NCBI RefSeq assembly: GCF_000001735.4 | Contig: NC_003071.7 | Span: forward strand, 8,735,151-8,799,150 | Direction of reading: 5' to 3' | Source of the DNA: Arabidopsis thaliana | Lineage: Eukaryota > Streptophyta > Magnoliopsida > Brassicales > Brassicaceae | DNA length: 64,000 nucleotides | In this document: positions 37,738-50,246 of the stretch, one piece after another | How the letters are laid out: every line of letters starts with the position of its first letter | How positions within the stretch are numbered: position 1 is the stretch's first letter | Translations under genes and position numbers: made by a program | Notes under the pieces: generated by a model | What the model was told of the DNA's origin: nothing | What the model saw: the letters and a program-made list of their open reading frames with translations, nothing else | Database searches by the model: none

Positions 37738-40368
37738 TTATTTTTTAGTGTCACCTTCTTCTTCTTCGTCATCAGATTTAGCGAAGATGGTCTTAGGCTG
37801 GGTCTGAGAGTAAGCAGGTGCAATAAACTTTGGATCTTTAACAGCAACCTCTGCGTATTTCAATATTGCTTCTCTTGGATCTTCTTCCATCCACGTCTCT
37901 TTTATCATCCCACCTTGCTGCAAACACACACAAGAAGAAGATTTTAATACTGTATCACTAATACCACGAATCCAAAAACCAAAGAAGTTACCGAGGATCT
38001 GTACCTTGAGAAGATATTGTGTTAATAAGCCACTACCAGTAGTCCCAACTCTTCCACCATGACCAGGACCTGTCATGGGTATCTCAGGCTTGTGGGATTT
38101 CATTGGATCCTTCAATGCTTTCTCTCTTTCTCGTTTACGGCTTGGTGCGTCTCTGAACAATGGTAATGCATGAGGATTGTGTATTACTGGTTCTGGTTGG
38201 TAATCATCTACAGATTTCTTCCTTGGTGCACGTGCAACACAGACGCATGCGCCTCTCTCGCTCTGACTTGGGTCGTAAAGAATGTGAGTCCCTCCTTGGC
38301 TTTTGTCTCCGGATGTTGCAAATATCTACAGCAACAGAACCCGCTTAGTGTGAAGTTGAGAACCAGATTTTAGAAAAAGGGAACACTGCTATTGTTGTTG
38401 TTGATATTTTACCTGATTCAACCTCGGGTGCCAAGCGCATTGCACCACGCTGGAAGTTGGAGAGATTCCGACTTTTTGAACTATCTCTAGTTTGGTGCGA
38501 TCGTAGAAACATAGCAAGCCTCCTGTTGTGCTGTCTTTCTCGACGGATGTTCCAGTCAGGATGATTTGTTCGTCTGGACTAAAGGCAACGTTGGTTTGAG
38601 GATAATAATTAGGTAGACCCTCGAAAACTTTTAGAGCTTCTTTCATCTGCCGCAAGTCCCAGACCTGATCCAAGATTCAAGAAATAGCTCAGTTTCTATA
38701 GCTGAGCCTCGAAAACAGGTTATTATCTAAGGTTTACCTTCAGAGAACCATCAAAACTCCTTGACAACAGAATTCTGCCATCGCTAGAGAACTTTACAGA
38801 GGTTATATCATCAGTGTGGGCCTTCCCAACGTATATATCTGGTCGGCTTCCCCATCCCGGCTTGAGACTCCAAATCTTGATCGAAAAACAAGAAAAGGTA
38901 TAAGACCATTAATCTAGCCAAATTACTGTACATCGTATATTCTAAGCATGTTAGACTAGATAAAACACAAACTTTTCCTGACAGAGTGTAATCAGGAAAT
39001 CAAAGCAAGCCTCTACAATCATTACCTGTATAGATCCATCTCCTACACCACCGGCGATACGCTTTCCGTCACGGTCCCAAGCACAGGTTGTAACTGGAAC
39101 CCTCCCTGGTCTAGCAAGCTTAGGCTTAATAACCTGCTCCAATAAACAGTTAAATGATACCACTTGCATGCTGAAATCAAACCACGATTTTCATTGGAGA
39201 AAAACTAAAATGGGAATGTAGACAGGGGAAATGTACCTGCGTTTGGCTTAGGAAGTTATTAACATCCCATATACGCAAAGACCCGTCTTCCGACGAAGTC
39301 AGAACGGTTTCCTTAGTCCTCGGATGCCATTCTCCACAGGTCAACCCACAAATATGTCCCTTAGTGTTCTTCAGATCACGAATATACATATCTCCTTTCA
39401 TAAACTCACCAAGAGTAAGACCATCTCGATCAAAAATCTGAAATTCAAAAGAAAGAAACGAGTGTTAACAATTCATAGATGATAAAGAATCGTAGAAGAG
39501 AGTCAGTAACGTTAGTGTTGTTCACGAACGTTCTACCTTAGCTTGTGCAGAGCCAGTAACGCATAGAAATTGACCAGAAGTGGGACTCCAGCTCACGCTG
39601 CGAACTTGGTGTCCCTCAGATGGCTCTATCTGTCTAAAAGACTGTAGTCTCGAATTCATCCCTTGGAAATCGTACATTCTCACAGTGTAGTCATAGCTTC
39701 CTGAAAGAACTCTAGCTCCAGCACTATCAACAGCGAGAGATGAAACAATCTGATTCCAGGAAACAAAAACCTTTGTTCAATTTCGAATTCAAAATCTCCA
39801 TTGAAACTACTTCAAACAAGAGTTTAGTATATACCTTTGTATGTCCCTTAAGCTGAATCTCGTTGCTCAATGGAATCTGGTAACGATTCTCCTCGTTGTC
39901 ATTATCATCATCGTCATCTGAATCTTCATCTGAATCTCGAGCAGCAGGAGGCGGCGGCGGAGGACCGATCATATCCCCCTCATCATCAGAATCATTAATG
40001 TTCCCGAGTCCCTTAGGCGGTGGCGGTGGTCCCATCATAACTTCTTCATCCTCCTCCTCTTCCTCTTGCGTCCGTTTAGATGACGGTGGCGGTGGCGGAC
40101 CCATTGCTACATCACCGGAGCTGTTAGGGTTACGATTCGGACCGCGAACACTTCGGAGCCAGGTTTGAGATGAGGAAGATAGAGACGGGAATCCAGATTT
40201 ATCGGAATCAGGTTTCTTCGTGGTGATATCCGACGAAACTCCGGCGTCGTTGGCTACATCGGTGCGGCGAGTTGCGCTGTGAATGGCTTCAGTTGACGCC
40301 GAAACCTTCGATGTCTTACCGAACGAAACAGGAAAATGAGCTCGTAGACCTTCCAATTCGTCCTCCAT
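37738..40368 (-). CDS. WD40-repeat protein, WDR70-like
   Basis: CDS complement(join(37738..37917, 38005..38325, 38413..38664, 38738..38875, 39026..39133, 39237..39437, 39537..39749, 39835..40368)), 648 aa, every intron in phase 0. The N-terminal 170 residues are acidic, with three repeats of M-x-GPPPPP spaced by D/E runs, a likely proline-rich interaction surface. About seven WD repeats follow (SGSYDYTVRMYDF, TSSEDGSLRIWDV, GGVGDGSIQ...IWSLK, LSRSFDGSLKVWDL and others). The C-terminus contains FRDAPSRKREREKALKDP and an ILKYAEVAVKDPKFIAPAYS segment. The arrangement matches eukaryotic WDR70, linked to chromatin and splicing factors. The plant role is unknown to me. From memory, At2g20330. Confidence 0.92.
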
Positions 40369-41088
40369 TGCTTTCTCTTCCTTCTCAGAATTTTGATTTG
40401 GGATACAAATTATATAACGTCCGGTGACCTCGCCGCCATGAAAATTCCCGTTGCTGTTACCGGCGACAAAAGATTGTGGCGGTTAAGTCCATAAGACACA
40501 ACAATATTGGGCCTAAACATATAAGCCCTAACTGCCTTAGTAAATAAAGTTTTCTTCTTCTAAAACCTAAATTTTAAATTGGGCTTCAACATAAAGGCCC
40601 ATTTATGTCCCTTTGCTTGAGTTATTTTTCATTTTTTTCACCTACGAGAGTATTTATTTCGGTGCAAATTGTGATTTCTCTCGGGTGAAATAAGAGACAA
40701 AGTGTCATGATTTTGAGAATATACTGTTCAACTGTCAACTAAAGGGAATGCTAACATTTTATACAGTTCGACTTTCAACTAAGGGGAATGCTGTGTTATA
40801 TTTATAGCGATACACTTTGTCGTCGCCGCGAGATGTCGAAATGCAAATCTTAAGGGTCATAGGTTTATAAAGACAGATATTTGCAGAGTTAGTGTGAGTG
40901 GTATGTGTTTGGACCGATCTAATTTTGTCCCTCGCACATAAAACAATAAATATAACAAATAGCTGGTCGATAAATGTATCAAAGTTGAGGCTTCTCTCTT
41001 AGGTCATATGCTCTAACCAATCGATACATGCTTGAGATGACTTTAACCATAAGGCCATAATACATGGCATTGGTTTTGCATATTTGTA

Positions 41089-41760
41089 GAATCTAGCTCA
41101 AATATTTGGTGAAAACAGCTAACTAGCTAGGTTTAAGTGCTTAACGAAAAAAAATATATTGTTTAGAAATATTCAATATGATTTTATACATTTTAAAATA
41201 TCATTTGTCTGCCAATCTAACCAATATTGGAGCTGGTGGTGTCACATGTTCCTCTTACTTATGTTTTAGTTTTGCTGTTACAAGTGTATTCTGGTTATTT
41301 TGGTTTGTACTATGTGGAGTTTGTGGCGATTTCCTTACATAACATCAATTTTCAAAACAGATTTTTAGGCACGTAAACAACAAGTACAAAGATCCTTAAA
41401 TTTCAAATAATATTAGAAGATATTGGTAAAGTTGATATTATTATTTATGTTTTTTCTTATTTTATTTTTGCTTTTAGGTTTATCATTATTAACAAACTAA
41501 AACAAACAATCATATTGTGCGTCAAGTGAGATATCAGCTAAGTAGAATCTTAGCTCAAATATCCGGTGAAAACAGCTAAGTAGCTAGGTTCCTTACATAA
41601 CATCAATTTTTAAAACAGATTGTTATGCACGTAGACAAAAAGTACAAAGATCCTTAAATTTCAACTAAATAGAAGATATTGGTAAAGTTGTATTTTTTTT
41701 TCTTTTTTGCTTTTATGTTTATCATTAACAAACTAAAACAAACTGTCATATTTTGCGTTT
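41089..41760. repeat. diverged direct duplication
   Basis: Segment B (41546-41758) matches two separated pieces of segment A: 41089-41130 (AGCTCAAATAT..GGTGAAAACAGCTAA) and 41331-41522 (CCTTACATAACATCAATTTT through AACAAACTAAAACAAAC). The two pieces are adjacent in B but separated by about 200 bp in A. A shorter about 30-bp direct repeat ending GGGAATGCT lies nearby at 40722-40790. Confidence 0.8.
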
Positions 41761-44549
41761 AAGTCTATGTTGCATGAAAACTCTTTCCGCAGTGCGTTTC
41801 CCATTTCTGAAACGTTTCGAAAACGAAAACTCTCGCAAATTAGATGAAAACTTACGAAAACGCGTTTTCTAAAATTCTATGTTTGGAAATATGATGGAAA
41901 CTCACGTTTCTGTTTTGGAAATGCGAAAAATCTTTTTTATTTTATTTTGGGAACTTAATAATTTAAAAGTTTGGAAATATTAAGATTTAACTACTTGTAT
42001 GACTCGAGTTTTAACATCTTTCTCTCGACAAACTAGTTTTCAAGTGCTTTCTATGATTTTTGATGGAACTAATGTAAATGATGGTCTAAATATTTGATAT
42101 TAAGTCTTTTAATCTTTATTTTTTAGAATTTTAGTTTAAATATTTGATATTTATTTTTTGGATTTTGATTGTTTAAAGTATATATATGTACCGGGATGTA
42201 CCTCTTATTAAGGATGTATTTATAATTGGATTGACTTCTCTCTTTTTCTTTAATAGAAATGTGAATATATATCATATTAATGAAAGTTTTTTGATATACA
42301 TATTAAAGAAAGTTGAGGGTTTACAAAATAGCTTAACCAAACGTTTGTAATCTTGCCAAAAATAAAGGTAAAAGTCAAGAGATACAAGGTATTAGGTGTG
42401 TTGAGTGTGAATCAACAAGTGCTACCGGATCCACAAAATCATCAGACTTCTTAAACCTACGATATTCGATACTCCAATATGATTTGTTCCATCAGTAACA
42501 TATAATACATATTTTGATTTGTTTACGACCAATTTGTCACGTGAATTATGGGGTCCTATATATTTTAGACGTTTGTAGACAAAGGAAAATAATTGAATTG
42601 CTGTCTTTTAACGTGCGTTCAAAAATTTTAAGAACCATCATCACATTCTCACGTCTTCCAACTTAACTGTGTCAATATTACCTAATGATTTTTGAGCCAG
42701 TATGGCGTTTCTTAAGACTTTTTAAAAAATTACGCTTCATATAATTTTTAGTTTGATTTTCGCTTAAAATGGATTAAGTGTTATTTATTTGTATATTTGT
42801 ATGATGCATTTACATGCAGATATGAAATGTTTCTCGATTTAATTCATATTATCTAGATGTACAATAGTAAATGGATGCATTTTTGAAAAGGAAATGAATT
42901 TTGGTGCATAATTGACTTAAAAAGAAAGAAAAACATAGACACACAATCCCACATGCATGCATATCTCATTTTCGTCTCCTTTTATCGTTTGATGTTACCG
43001 AACCAACGTATTTTTGTTCCATGCAAATTGCAATTAGAGATTGCGGAATGAGGGAATAAGAAATAACAAAATTACATATATGTGATATGCCACTACTGAG
43101 TTTAATTTTGCTAGTTCTCTTTTAACAAAAGACTGATCATTTAATTTCCGTTGAGTTTAGTTCATATTTCTAAAATAAAATTTTATCTTTATAAAAGGAA
43201 AACAGAAGAGAAACTAGGAGAAAATAACAAATGTAAACTAAGAGAAGTAGAGAATGACCATATACCATATGACATTATATAATCATTTGGACCACGTGAA
43301 ATGACATTTCTCTTTTCTTAATTATCTTCAGAAATTGATTTTGGACCCCTCTCTCTTCGACTTCCAAAATCATTTTTTATGATGAATGACTTCCAAAACA
43401 TTACTAGAGCTATCTATTCCTCAATCTTCATCATTTTTCCTTTGATCACATCAGATCATAGTAATTAAACTGCATCAGATAAACCGAATTAATTTCACCA
43501 TTCCAATTAAGATAACACAAATGTTCGAGAAATAATATAAACAACATACAGTGAGAATATGTCATTTTTATAAGAAAGAAAGCGTGTGTTTTTGGCATGA
43601 AACATGTGAATGACTCAGTTTTTATTGATATGTTTCCTAGTGGCTATCTTTCTCTAAACTATTTTTTTCCAACTCACTCTCGTTTAATTACTTAAAACAA
43701 TGTGACGATCCTTGTAGAAACCTTTTTGACCCTTAATCAAATTTTCTCAAAACTCAATCTTTTTGTGATTAGGTCGAACCATTATAACCGCATGAATATT
43801 TAGTGGACAATTCGGATACGATGTGTCACGGTTGAATTGGCCATCGAAAAATCACCCTCAGCACTATCTGACAAATTACCTCAGAAATTGGTTTGGATTC
43901 ATTGCGAAACTCTTCAATGTCATAGTTGACTGAGTCATAGTTAATAATGTATTTTAGAACATGAGAAAAAGATTAGACCAAAAAAAAAAAAAAAACATGA
44001 GAAAAAGATGCACAATCTTTCTCTAAAATCTTACTTTTCACGTCTCACACAAAACATTTCTCATTACATTTGATTCAAAATTTTTATTTATTATTACCGT
44101 AGTTGATGATTCATAGGGTTTAAACGCAACGAGTTCAATTGTGAGAATATGGAGAAGTGGACGGTTGCGAACTTGCCGTAGACTATCAAGTGTTTTGAAT
44201 GATTAGTAAAACATAAATAATTATTAAAATTGAGAGATTAAAGTGTTTGACAATTAACATGAATATATATATATATATATATATGAATTTTATTTTGCTC
44301 ACGTGATTTTTTTTTACTCGGGGAATAAACCTTAACAATCTCAAAGTAATTTGAAACAATATAAAACGTTTTTTAAATGATTGATTTTAAACCAAAATCT
44401 GCAGGAGAACCAATAAGTTGTATAGTTATTGATAAACGAATTGGGTGGATACAATAAATACCTGGAGATTCTTTTTCATTAATTAAAAATATATATACAA
44501 AAAATTGACTAAAAATATTTTATTTTAAAAAAATAAAAATTGAGGGCCC

Positions 44550-44557
44550 TATAAATA
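44550..44557 (+). promoter_or_regulatory. TATA box of the aldehyde synthase gene
   Basis: TATAAATA about 100 bp upstream of the start codon and just before a plausible leader with GAGAGAGAG. Confidence 0.6.
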
Positions 44558-44653
44558 AGAGATATCCACTCCCACTGAAACCTCAAATCAATCAGAGAGA
44601 GAGCTTCTGAGACATAAACATCAATTCAAATCGACGCAAGCAAAGAAAGCAAA

Positions 44654-47340
44654 ATGTAAGTCACTGAAGAGTTTGGAATTCCCATTTCTGTTCAATTTTC
44701 AATTGAGTTTTTGTGTTTTTCTCTTCAGGGAAAATGGAAGCGGGAAGGTGTTGAAGCCGATGGACTCAGAGCAATTGAGAGAGTACGGACATCTGATGGT
44801 TGATTTCATTGCTGATTACTACAAAACCATCGAAGATTTCCCTGTTCTTAGCCAAGTTCAGGTCTTTTTCTGTTTTCTGAGACAATCGATTTGGTTATGG
44901 TTTATGGGTTTTTCAATCCGTTACTTATAACTTGGATTCTGAGAGTTGGGTTTGTTAAAGTTTCGTAATTTATAGCTCCGAACTGTTGTCAGTGACCTAA
45001 TTTCTGTCAAAGTTGCTGTTTTTTTGCTAATGTTAAAACCAAATTGGCAACTCTAGTTCTTTGTACTTGGGAGTAGCAAGTTTGTTTCTCTCTCTAAATC
45101 TCTCTGGTTTAGTCACAATGTTGAATTTACTTGTTTTGATGCAGCCTGGTTATCTTCATAAGCTTTTGCCTGATTCTGCACCTGACCACCCTGAAACTCT
45201 GGACCAAGTTCTTGATGGTAAATTTTTGACCATTTCTGCTGAACATAGATACTAAATAAGCCTGTTTGCGCAAGTATGAACTATGGACATGATGTGAGTT
45301 TGTTTTGCAGATGTTCGAGCAAAGATATTGCCTGGAGTAACGCATTGGCAAAGCCCGAGTTTCTTTGCTTATTATCCTTCTAACAGCAGTGTTGCTGGGT
45401 TCTTGGGTGAGATGTTGAGTGCTGGTCTTGGCATTGTTGGTTTTAGTTGGGTTACTTCTCCAGCTGCCACAGAGCTAGAAATGATCGTTCTTGATTGGGT
45501 TGCTAAACTTCTCAACCTACCCGAGCAGTTTATGTCCAAAGGTAATCACTTTAAAACATAAAATCTTTTTTGCTTAATTGAGACCTAAGTGTTGGTTAAG
45601 CTGTATCTTGTAGGAAATGGAGGTGGAGTTATACAAGGGTCAGCTAGTGAAGCTGTTCTTGTTGTTCTGATTGCTGCACGCGACAAGGTTTTAAGAAGCG
45701 TTGGCAAAAACGCGCTTGAGAAGCTCGTTGTCTACTCCTCTGACCAGACTCATTCAGCTTTACAGAAGGCTTGCCAGGTAAAAATTGCAGACTTAAAGTC
45801 AAAGAAAAATTGGAATACGTAACTAATTTTCTTCTGGTTTGTTTTGTTGACAGATTGCTGGAATCCATCCAGAGAATTGCAGGGTGCTGACAACAGACTC
45901 TTCTACAAATTACGCTCTGCGTCCAGAATCGCTTCAAGAAGCTGTTTCTAGGGATCTTGAAGCTGGATTGATTCCATTCTTCTTATGTGCTAATGTAAGA
46001 ACTACACTGTTAATTACTTACCCTCTTGAAGCATGTCCTCTGAAATTTTTATTTGTTATTTCCAGGTTGGGACCACTTCTTCAACCGCAGTTGATCCATT
46101 AGCTGCACTGGGGAAGATTGCTAATGTTAGTTATTTCACATTTCCAAACAAGCTTCACAGAGACTTTTGTGGCATAGAAACTTATGATATTTATCTTGCT
46201 ACATTTCTCAGAGCAATGGAATTTGGTTTCACGTGGATGCAGCATATGCTGGAAGTGCCTGTATATGTCCAGAGTATCGGCAATACATTGACGGTGTAGA
46301 AACTGCAGACTCTTTTAACATGAATGCTCACAAATGGTTCCTCACTAACTTCGATTGTTCCCTTCTTTGGGTAAAGGTATATATAGCCCATTTTAATCTC
46401 TTTTCTCTTTTCTTTCTCTCTTCGCGTATTTTAAAGAGGATTAACACGTGAAAAACAGGATCAAGATTCTCTTACATTAGCTCTTTCAACAAATCCAGAG
46501 TTTCTCAAAAACAAGGTAAGAAAGATTTTGTTCTTTACAGAAAAAAAAAAACAATCTTTCTTCTTTGGATCTATTAGATTACTAGTCTTCTTATCTACAT
46601 TTTGTTTGGCCAGGCCTCTCAGGCAAACTTGGTTGTTGATTACAAAGATTGGCAAATCCCTCTCGGACGAAGATTCAGGTTTTTTGCTTTCCCAGAAAAA
46701 TAAATTTTAAGTTTTGTAAGAACATATGCATAGATAACATCTGAGTATTGTGTTTGTTTGTTGACAGATCATTGAAACTATGGATGGTTTTAAGGCTCTA
46801 TGGATCTGAGACCTTGAAGAGCTATATAAGAAACCATATCAAACTGGCTAAAGAATTCGAACAACTTGTCTCTCAAGATCCTAACTTCGAGGTAACTGTA
46901 AAAATCTCAAATCATTCTGGATAAAAGATTCTTCTAAGAAAGGGTGAATATATAAGTGATTATTCTTGTTTGCAGATTGTCACACCTCGGATCTTTGCTC
47001 TTGTCTGTTTCCGCCTCGTGCCTGTGAAAGACGAAGAAAAGAAGTGTAATAACCGAAACCGTGAACTCCTAGACGCAGTGAACTCTTCAGGGAAACTCTT
47101 CATGTCGCACACTGTAAGTGACTTGTCTTCCTGCTTCTTGTTCTTGTTCTTGTTCTTGGCTTCTCTGCGGGATAATGTTGTTAAATCAATATATATGTAT
47201 TGGCTTTGCGTGGGAAACAGGCTTTATCGGGGAAAATCGTACTACGTTGCGCAATAGGAGCGCCATTGACGGAGGAGAAGCACGTTAAGGAGGCGTGGAA
47301 GATTATTCAGGAAGAAGCATCTTACTTGCTTCACAAGTAA
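44654..47340 (+). CDS. AAS: phenylacetaldehyde (aromatic aldehyde) synthase, PLP-dependent, tyrosine-decarboxylase family
   Basis: CDS join(44654..44655, 44729..44861, 45145..45217, 45311..45541, 45614..45777, 45854..45994, 46066..46125, 46212..46376, 46459..46515, 46614..46678, 46768..46891, 46976..47113, 47221..47340), 490 aa. It is a group II PLP decarboxylase homologue. Landmarks are [14 protein letters not shown], the [16 protein letters not shown] cofactor region, the PLP lysine in NAHKWFL (about residue 309) and the mobile-loop sequence STNPEFLKN. The residue before LKN is Phe338, where true aromatic decarboxylases have Tyr. This change is known to convert decarboxylation into oxidative decarboxylation-deamination giving phenylacetaldehyde, CO2, NH3 and H2O2. 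The start codon is split by intron 1 (AT|G). No transit peptide, so probably cytosolic. From memory, At2g20340. Confidence 0.95.
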
Positions 47341-49618
47341 ATATGATAAAACAGTAAAAGAATAAAACGGTTTTTGCCAACAAAACGAAGCACTTCGGTT
47401 TGGTTTGGTTTAATTTGATAATATAATAATAAAACAGAAAATTGCTTAAGTAAGACTTATCAACTTCGGTTTGATTTCGGTACACTTTAGTAAGGTGATC
47501 TTTCTTGTGTGTATTTTATCCTCTATTTTTTTTTTTTACCAATTGTGTGTATTTTATCTATTTGGTTTGGGTTTATTTTGTGGTTAATTAATGTAAGCAA
47601 TGATAATAAAATGTTCTATTTTATTGTTAGACGTATTTTATACCATGCGATAAAATAAAAGACAAATCAACTTATAAGTTACACTTTTTTTTTTTTGGTA
47701 AGGGATTTAAAGTTACACTATTAATCGCATGTTTCATTTTTTTAGGGTGAATGTAGCCGTCAAATTACTTATTCACCACGTTTTCTAGTGGGGTTCGACG
47801 GATTAACTGGAATAATTTAGTAAATTTTACGTTTGAAATGATTCGATCCATATATTAAACCTACAAAAAATTTCTCCTCAGTGAAAACCACTACCGCTTG
47901 GTTGCTTTTTTAAAAAAAAAAATCTTGTATAAACAATTTCATAGGTAAAATTGAAGCGATCGATACAGAAATCGCTAAGAACAAAGCATGAATATTTTGT
48001 CATCTATAAATGACTTGCTCAAGAAGACCAATACCATACAGAGCTTTTATTTGAGACATAAAGAAAGTTTATGATATATAGAAACGAAAAGGAGATGATG
48101 GTATGCAACAACCACTATATATACAAAGAACCTCATCAATAGTAATTTGTAGGGTTTCTTGTTTTTTGTCGTATCCTCGTATCCGAGTCCAATCTGTGTA
48201 TTCCGCTTCGAAAACTCTTTTTGTGTTGGTTTCTTATTTAGTCAATGATATAGTATTCTAGAAAGTCAAGATCACACATGTGAAGTCAAGAGCAAAAAGG
48301 AATGCACGTGTGTGTTTTGAGCTGGCAACTTGACATTGACGGTGATCATTATTAACGTTTACTTTCTTTACCTTTTAGTATAAAAAGCAACATGTTATGT
48401 TCATGCTTTCTTATGCGAATAATCTGGTTGTATTTTATTTCTAGAGACTTCTAGATTTCCCTCATCGTTTTACCGAAGCTCTTTCGTCGAGACTCTTGTA
48501 GGTGAGAAGTTGATATCGCGTTTTATGAACGTTATATCAAATTATCGTAATAGGAATACTCTGTTTCGGTTCTCTGCATTTTTACTTTGTTTTACTCATT
48601 ATTCTGTTTACGTTATCATCAGTGAAACATGAAATTGAAAGCAATTAACTGTCTCATTTTAGTTAACTAAATTTGTCTTGAACTGTATATAATTAAATCA
48701 AAGAAAAAAAATACAAAATATGAAAGTGATGACCGGGGATATTCAAAGGGAGACTCTCATAACAACTTGGTATATGAATAAAGACTTAAAGCACTGGAAT
48801 ATGAGTACCTTGTTTCCTTAATTATTGACTCACTGTTTGTACAGAAACCAAAACCAGCACTGCAAATGAAATATATCTTAACAGAACAGAAATAACCCCC
48901 AAAAATATTTCAAAAAGCTCGAAAACATATGGTTCCATTTTGTATAGCGTTGCACAATGTAATGCTAAATCAAAAGAGTAGATTAGATATATAAGATAGA
49001 AAAAAAAAAGAGCAAAAAGGATAGAACAAAGTATTATAGATAGAATGTCATTGGGCAAAATTAATCCAAGGACTGATACATACAAGTATACAACCATCGT
49101 ATTAACCTATGAAAAAGTATTGCAAAATATAAAATGATTTTTAAAACAATGAAATTACACCTATCCAATTGTTACGAATGAAACTCAACTTTTAAACACT
49201 AAAAAAATGTGTATATTTGCAGTCCAGATTACAAAATAAACCATTATATAATAGGATCCAACTGTATTTTGACTTAAATAAGGTAGTTGAAAATATCTTG
49301 ACTAAGAAGTATATTTGGTTTACTCGGTGTCAAGACTAATAATAATTAGTAAGTAGTGTATCGAATAAATATAGCAATCGCTTTTGCAGAAAATAAATAT
49401 CTACTGAACAGATGTATCGTTCTCAAAGGAAAAAAACAACACTAATTGGTGCCGCGTATCTAAAGATTTGCATGGGACCATATGTCTAGTAGTCTAGTAC
49501 CATATAAACCTTTTTTTGCTTACTCGTCAGTAGTTTCTTTTGAAATCTTCACAACACTTTCAACACTTCTCAGTGACCGTGAGCAACGAATTATTTTCAG
49601 TTCAACGACTCCGCGGAA
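47341..49618. other. intergenic region: aldehyde synthase 3' flank and ERF promoter
   Basis: 47341-47680 is the 3' UTR and flank whose diverged copy is found again after the ERF gene. From 47700 to 49500 it is AT-rich. A 91-codon hydrophobic ORF on the minus strand (48822-49097) is low-complexity and not accepted. No other gene is visible. Confidence 0.5.
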
Positions 49619-50246
49619 ATGGAAAATTCAGAAAATGTTCCCTCTTACGATCAAAACATCAATTTCACTCCTAATTTGACGAGAGATCAAGAACATGTGA
49701 TCATGGTCTCTGCTTTGCAACAAGTAATATCCAACGTCGGAGGTGACACGAACTCGAATGCATGGGAAGCTGATCTTCCACCTTTGAACGCTGGCCCTTG
49801 TCCTCTTTGTAGTGTCACCGGCTGCTACGGTTGCGTCTTCCCACGACACGAGGCGATAATTAAGAAGGAGAAGAAGCACAAAGGAGTGAGGAAAAAACCA
49901 TCAGGTAAGTTCTATTCTAATACAAGCTTTGAGTTTTTCTAGTACTAGCTAGTTTTAGTTCATGTATTTTCATATATATATAAGCCACGAGCCCATGAGG
50001 TAAACTATGTTCCAATACGTTAGCATGCAGTTGATGTACTTTCATAAACCATCAGGTAAATGGGCGGCGGAGATATGGGATCCGAGTTTGAAAGTAAGGA
50101 GATGGCTTGGAACGTTTCCAACAGCGGAGATGGCGGCTAAGGCTTACAACGATGCGGCGGCTGAGTTTGTCGGAAGAAGATCAGCAAGACGTGGCACAAA
50201 GAACGGAGAGGAAGCATCTACCAAGAAGACGACTGAGAAAAATTAA
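49619..50246 (+). CDS. AP2/ERF-domain transcription factor
   Basis: CDS join(49619..49904, 50056..50246), 158 aa. Residues 1-88 include [17 protein letters not shown] and a Cys-rich patch ([12 protein letters not shown]), both reminiscent of group X ERFs. The single AP2 domain runs from about [19 protein letters not shown] through [20 protein letters not shown] to [10 protein letters not shown], and it retains the WAAEI and WLGTF elements used for GCC-box DNA contact. A 151-bp intron interrupts the domain after KPS-G, phase 1. The C-terminus is short, basic and lysine-rich, with no recognisable EAR or activation motif, so its direction of effect is unclear. The stop is followed at once by a relic of the upstream aldehyde synthase gene. 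From memory, At2g20350, nuclear. Confidence 0.9.

Larger units (their letters stand above)
40369..44652. other. 4.3-kb gene-poor spacer with WD40 promoter, internal duplications and the aldehyde synthase promoter
   Basis: GGGCC/GGCCC motifs at 40507-40603 are probably the WD40 gene promoter. Low-copy duplicated segments occur at 40722-40790 and 41089-41760. From 41900 to 44500 the DNA is AT-rich with an (AT)n run near 44264. A TATAAATA box at 44550-44557 lies about 100 bp before the aldehyde synthase start. No additional gene is supported. Confidence 0.5.

Noticed and set aside
48822..49097. 91-codon hydrophobic minus-strand ORF
   Set aside because: AT-driven low complexity (Phe/Leu/Ile/Tyr), no promoter or splice context, no recognisable homology.
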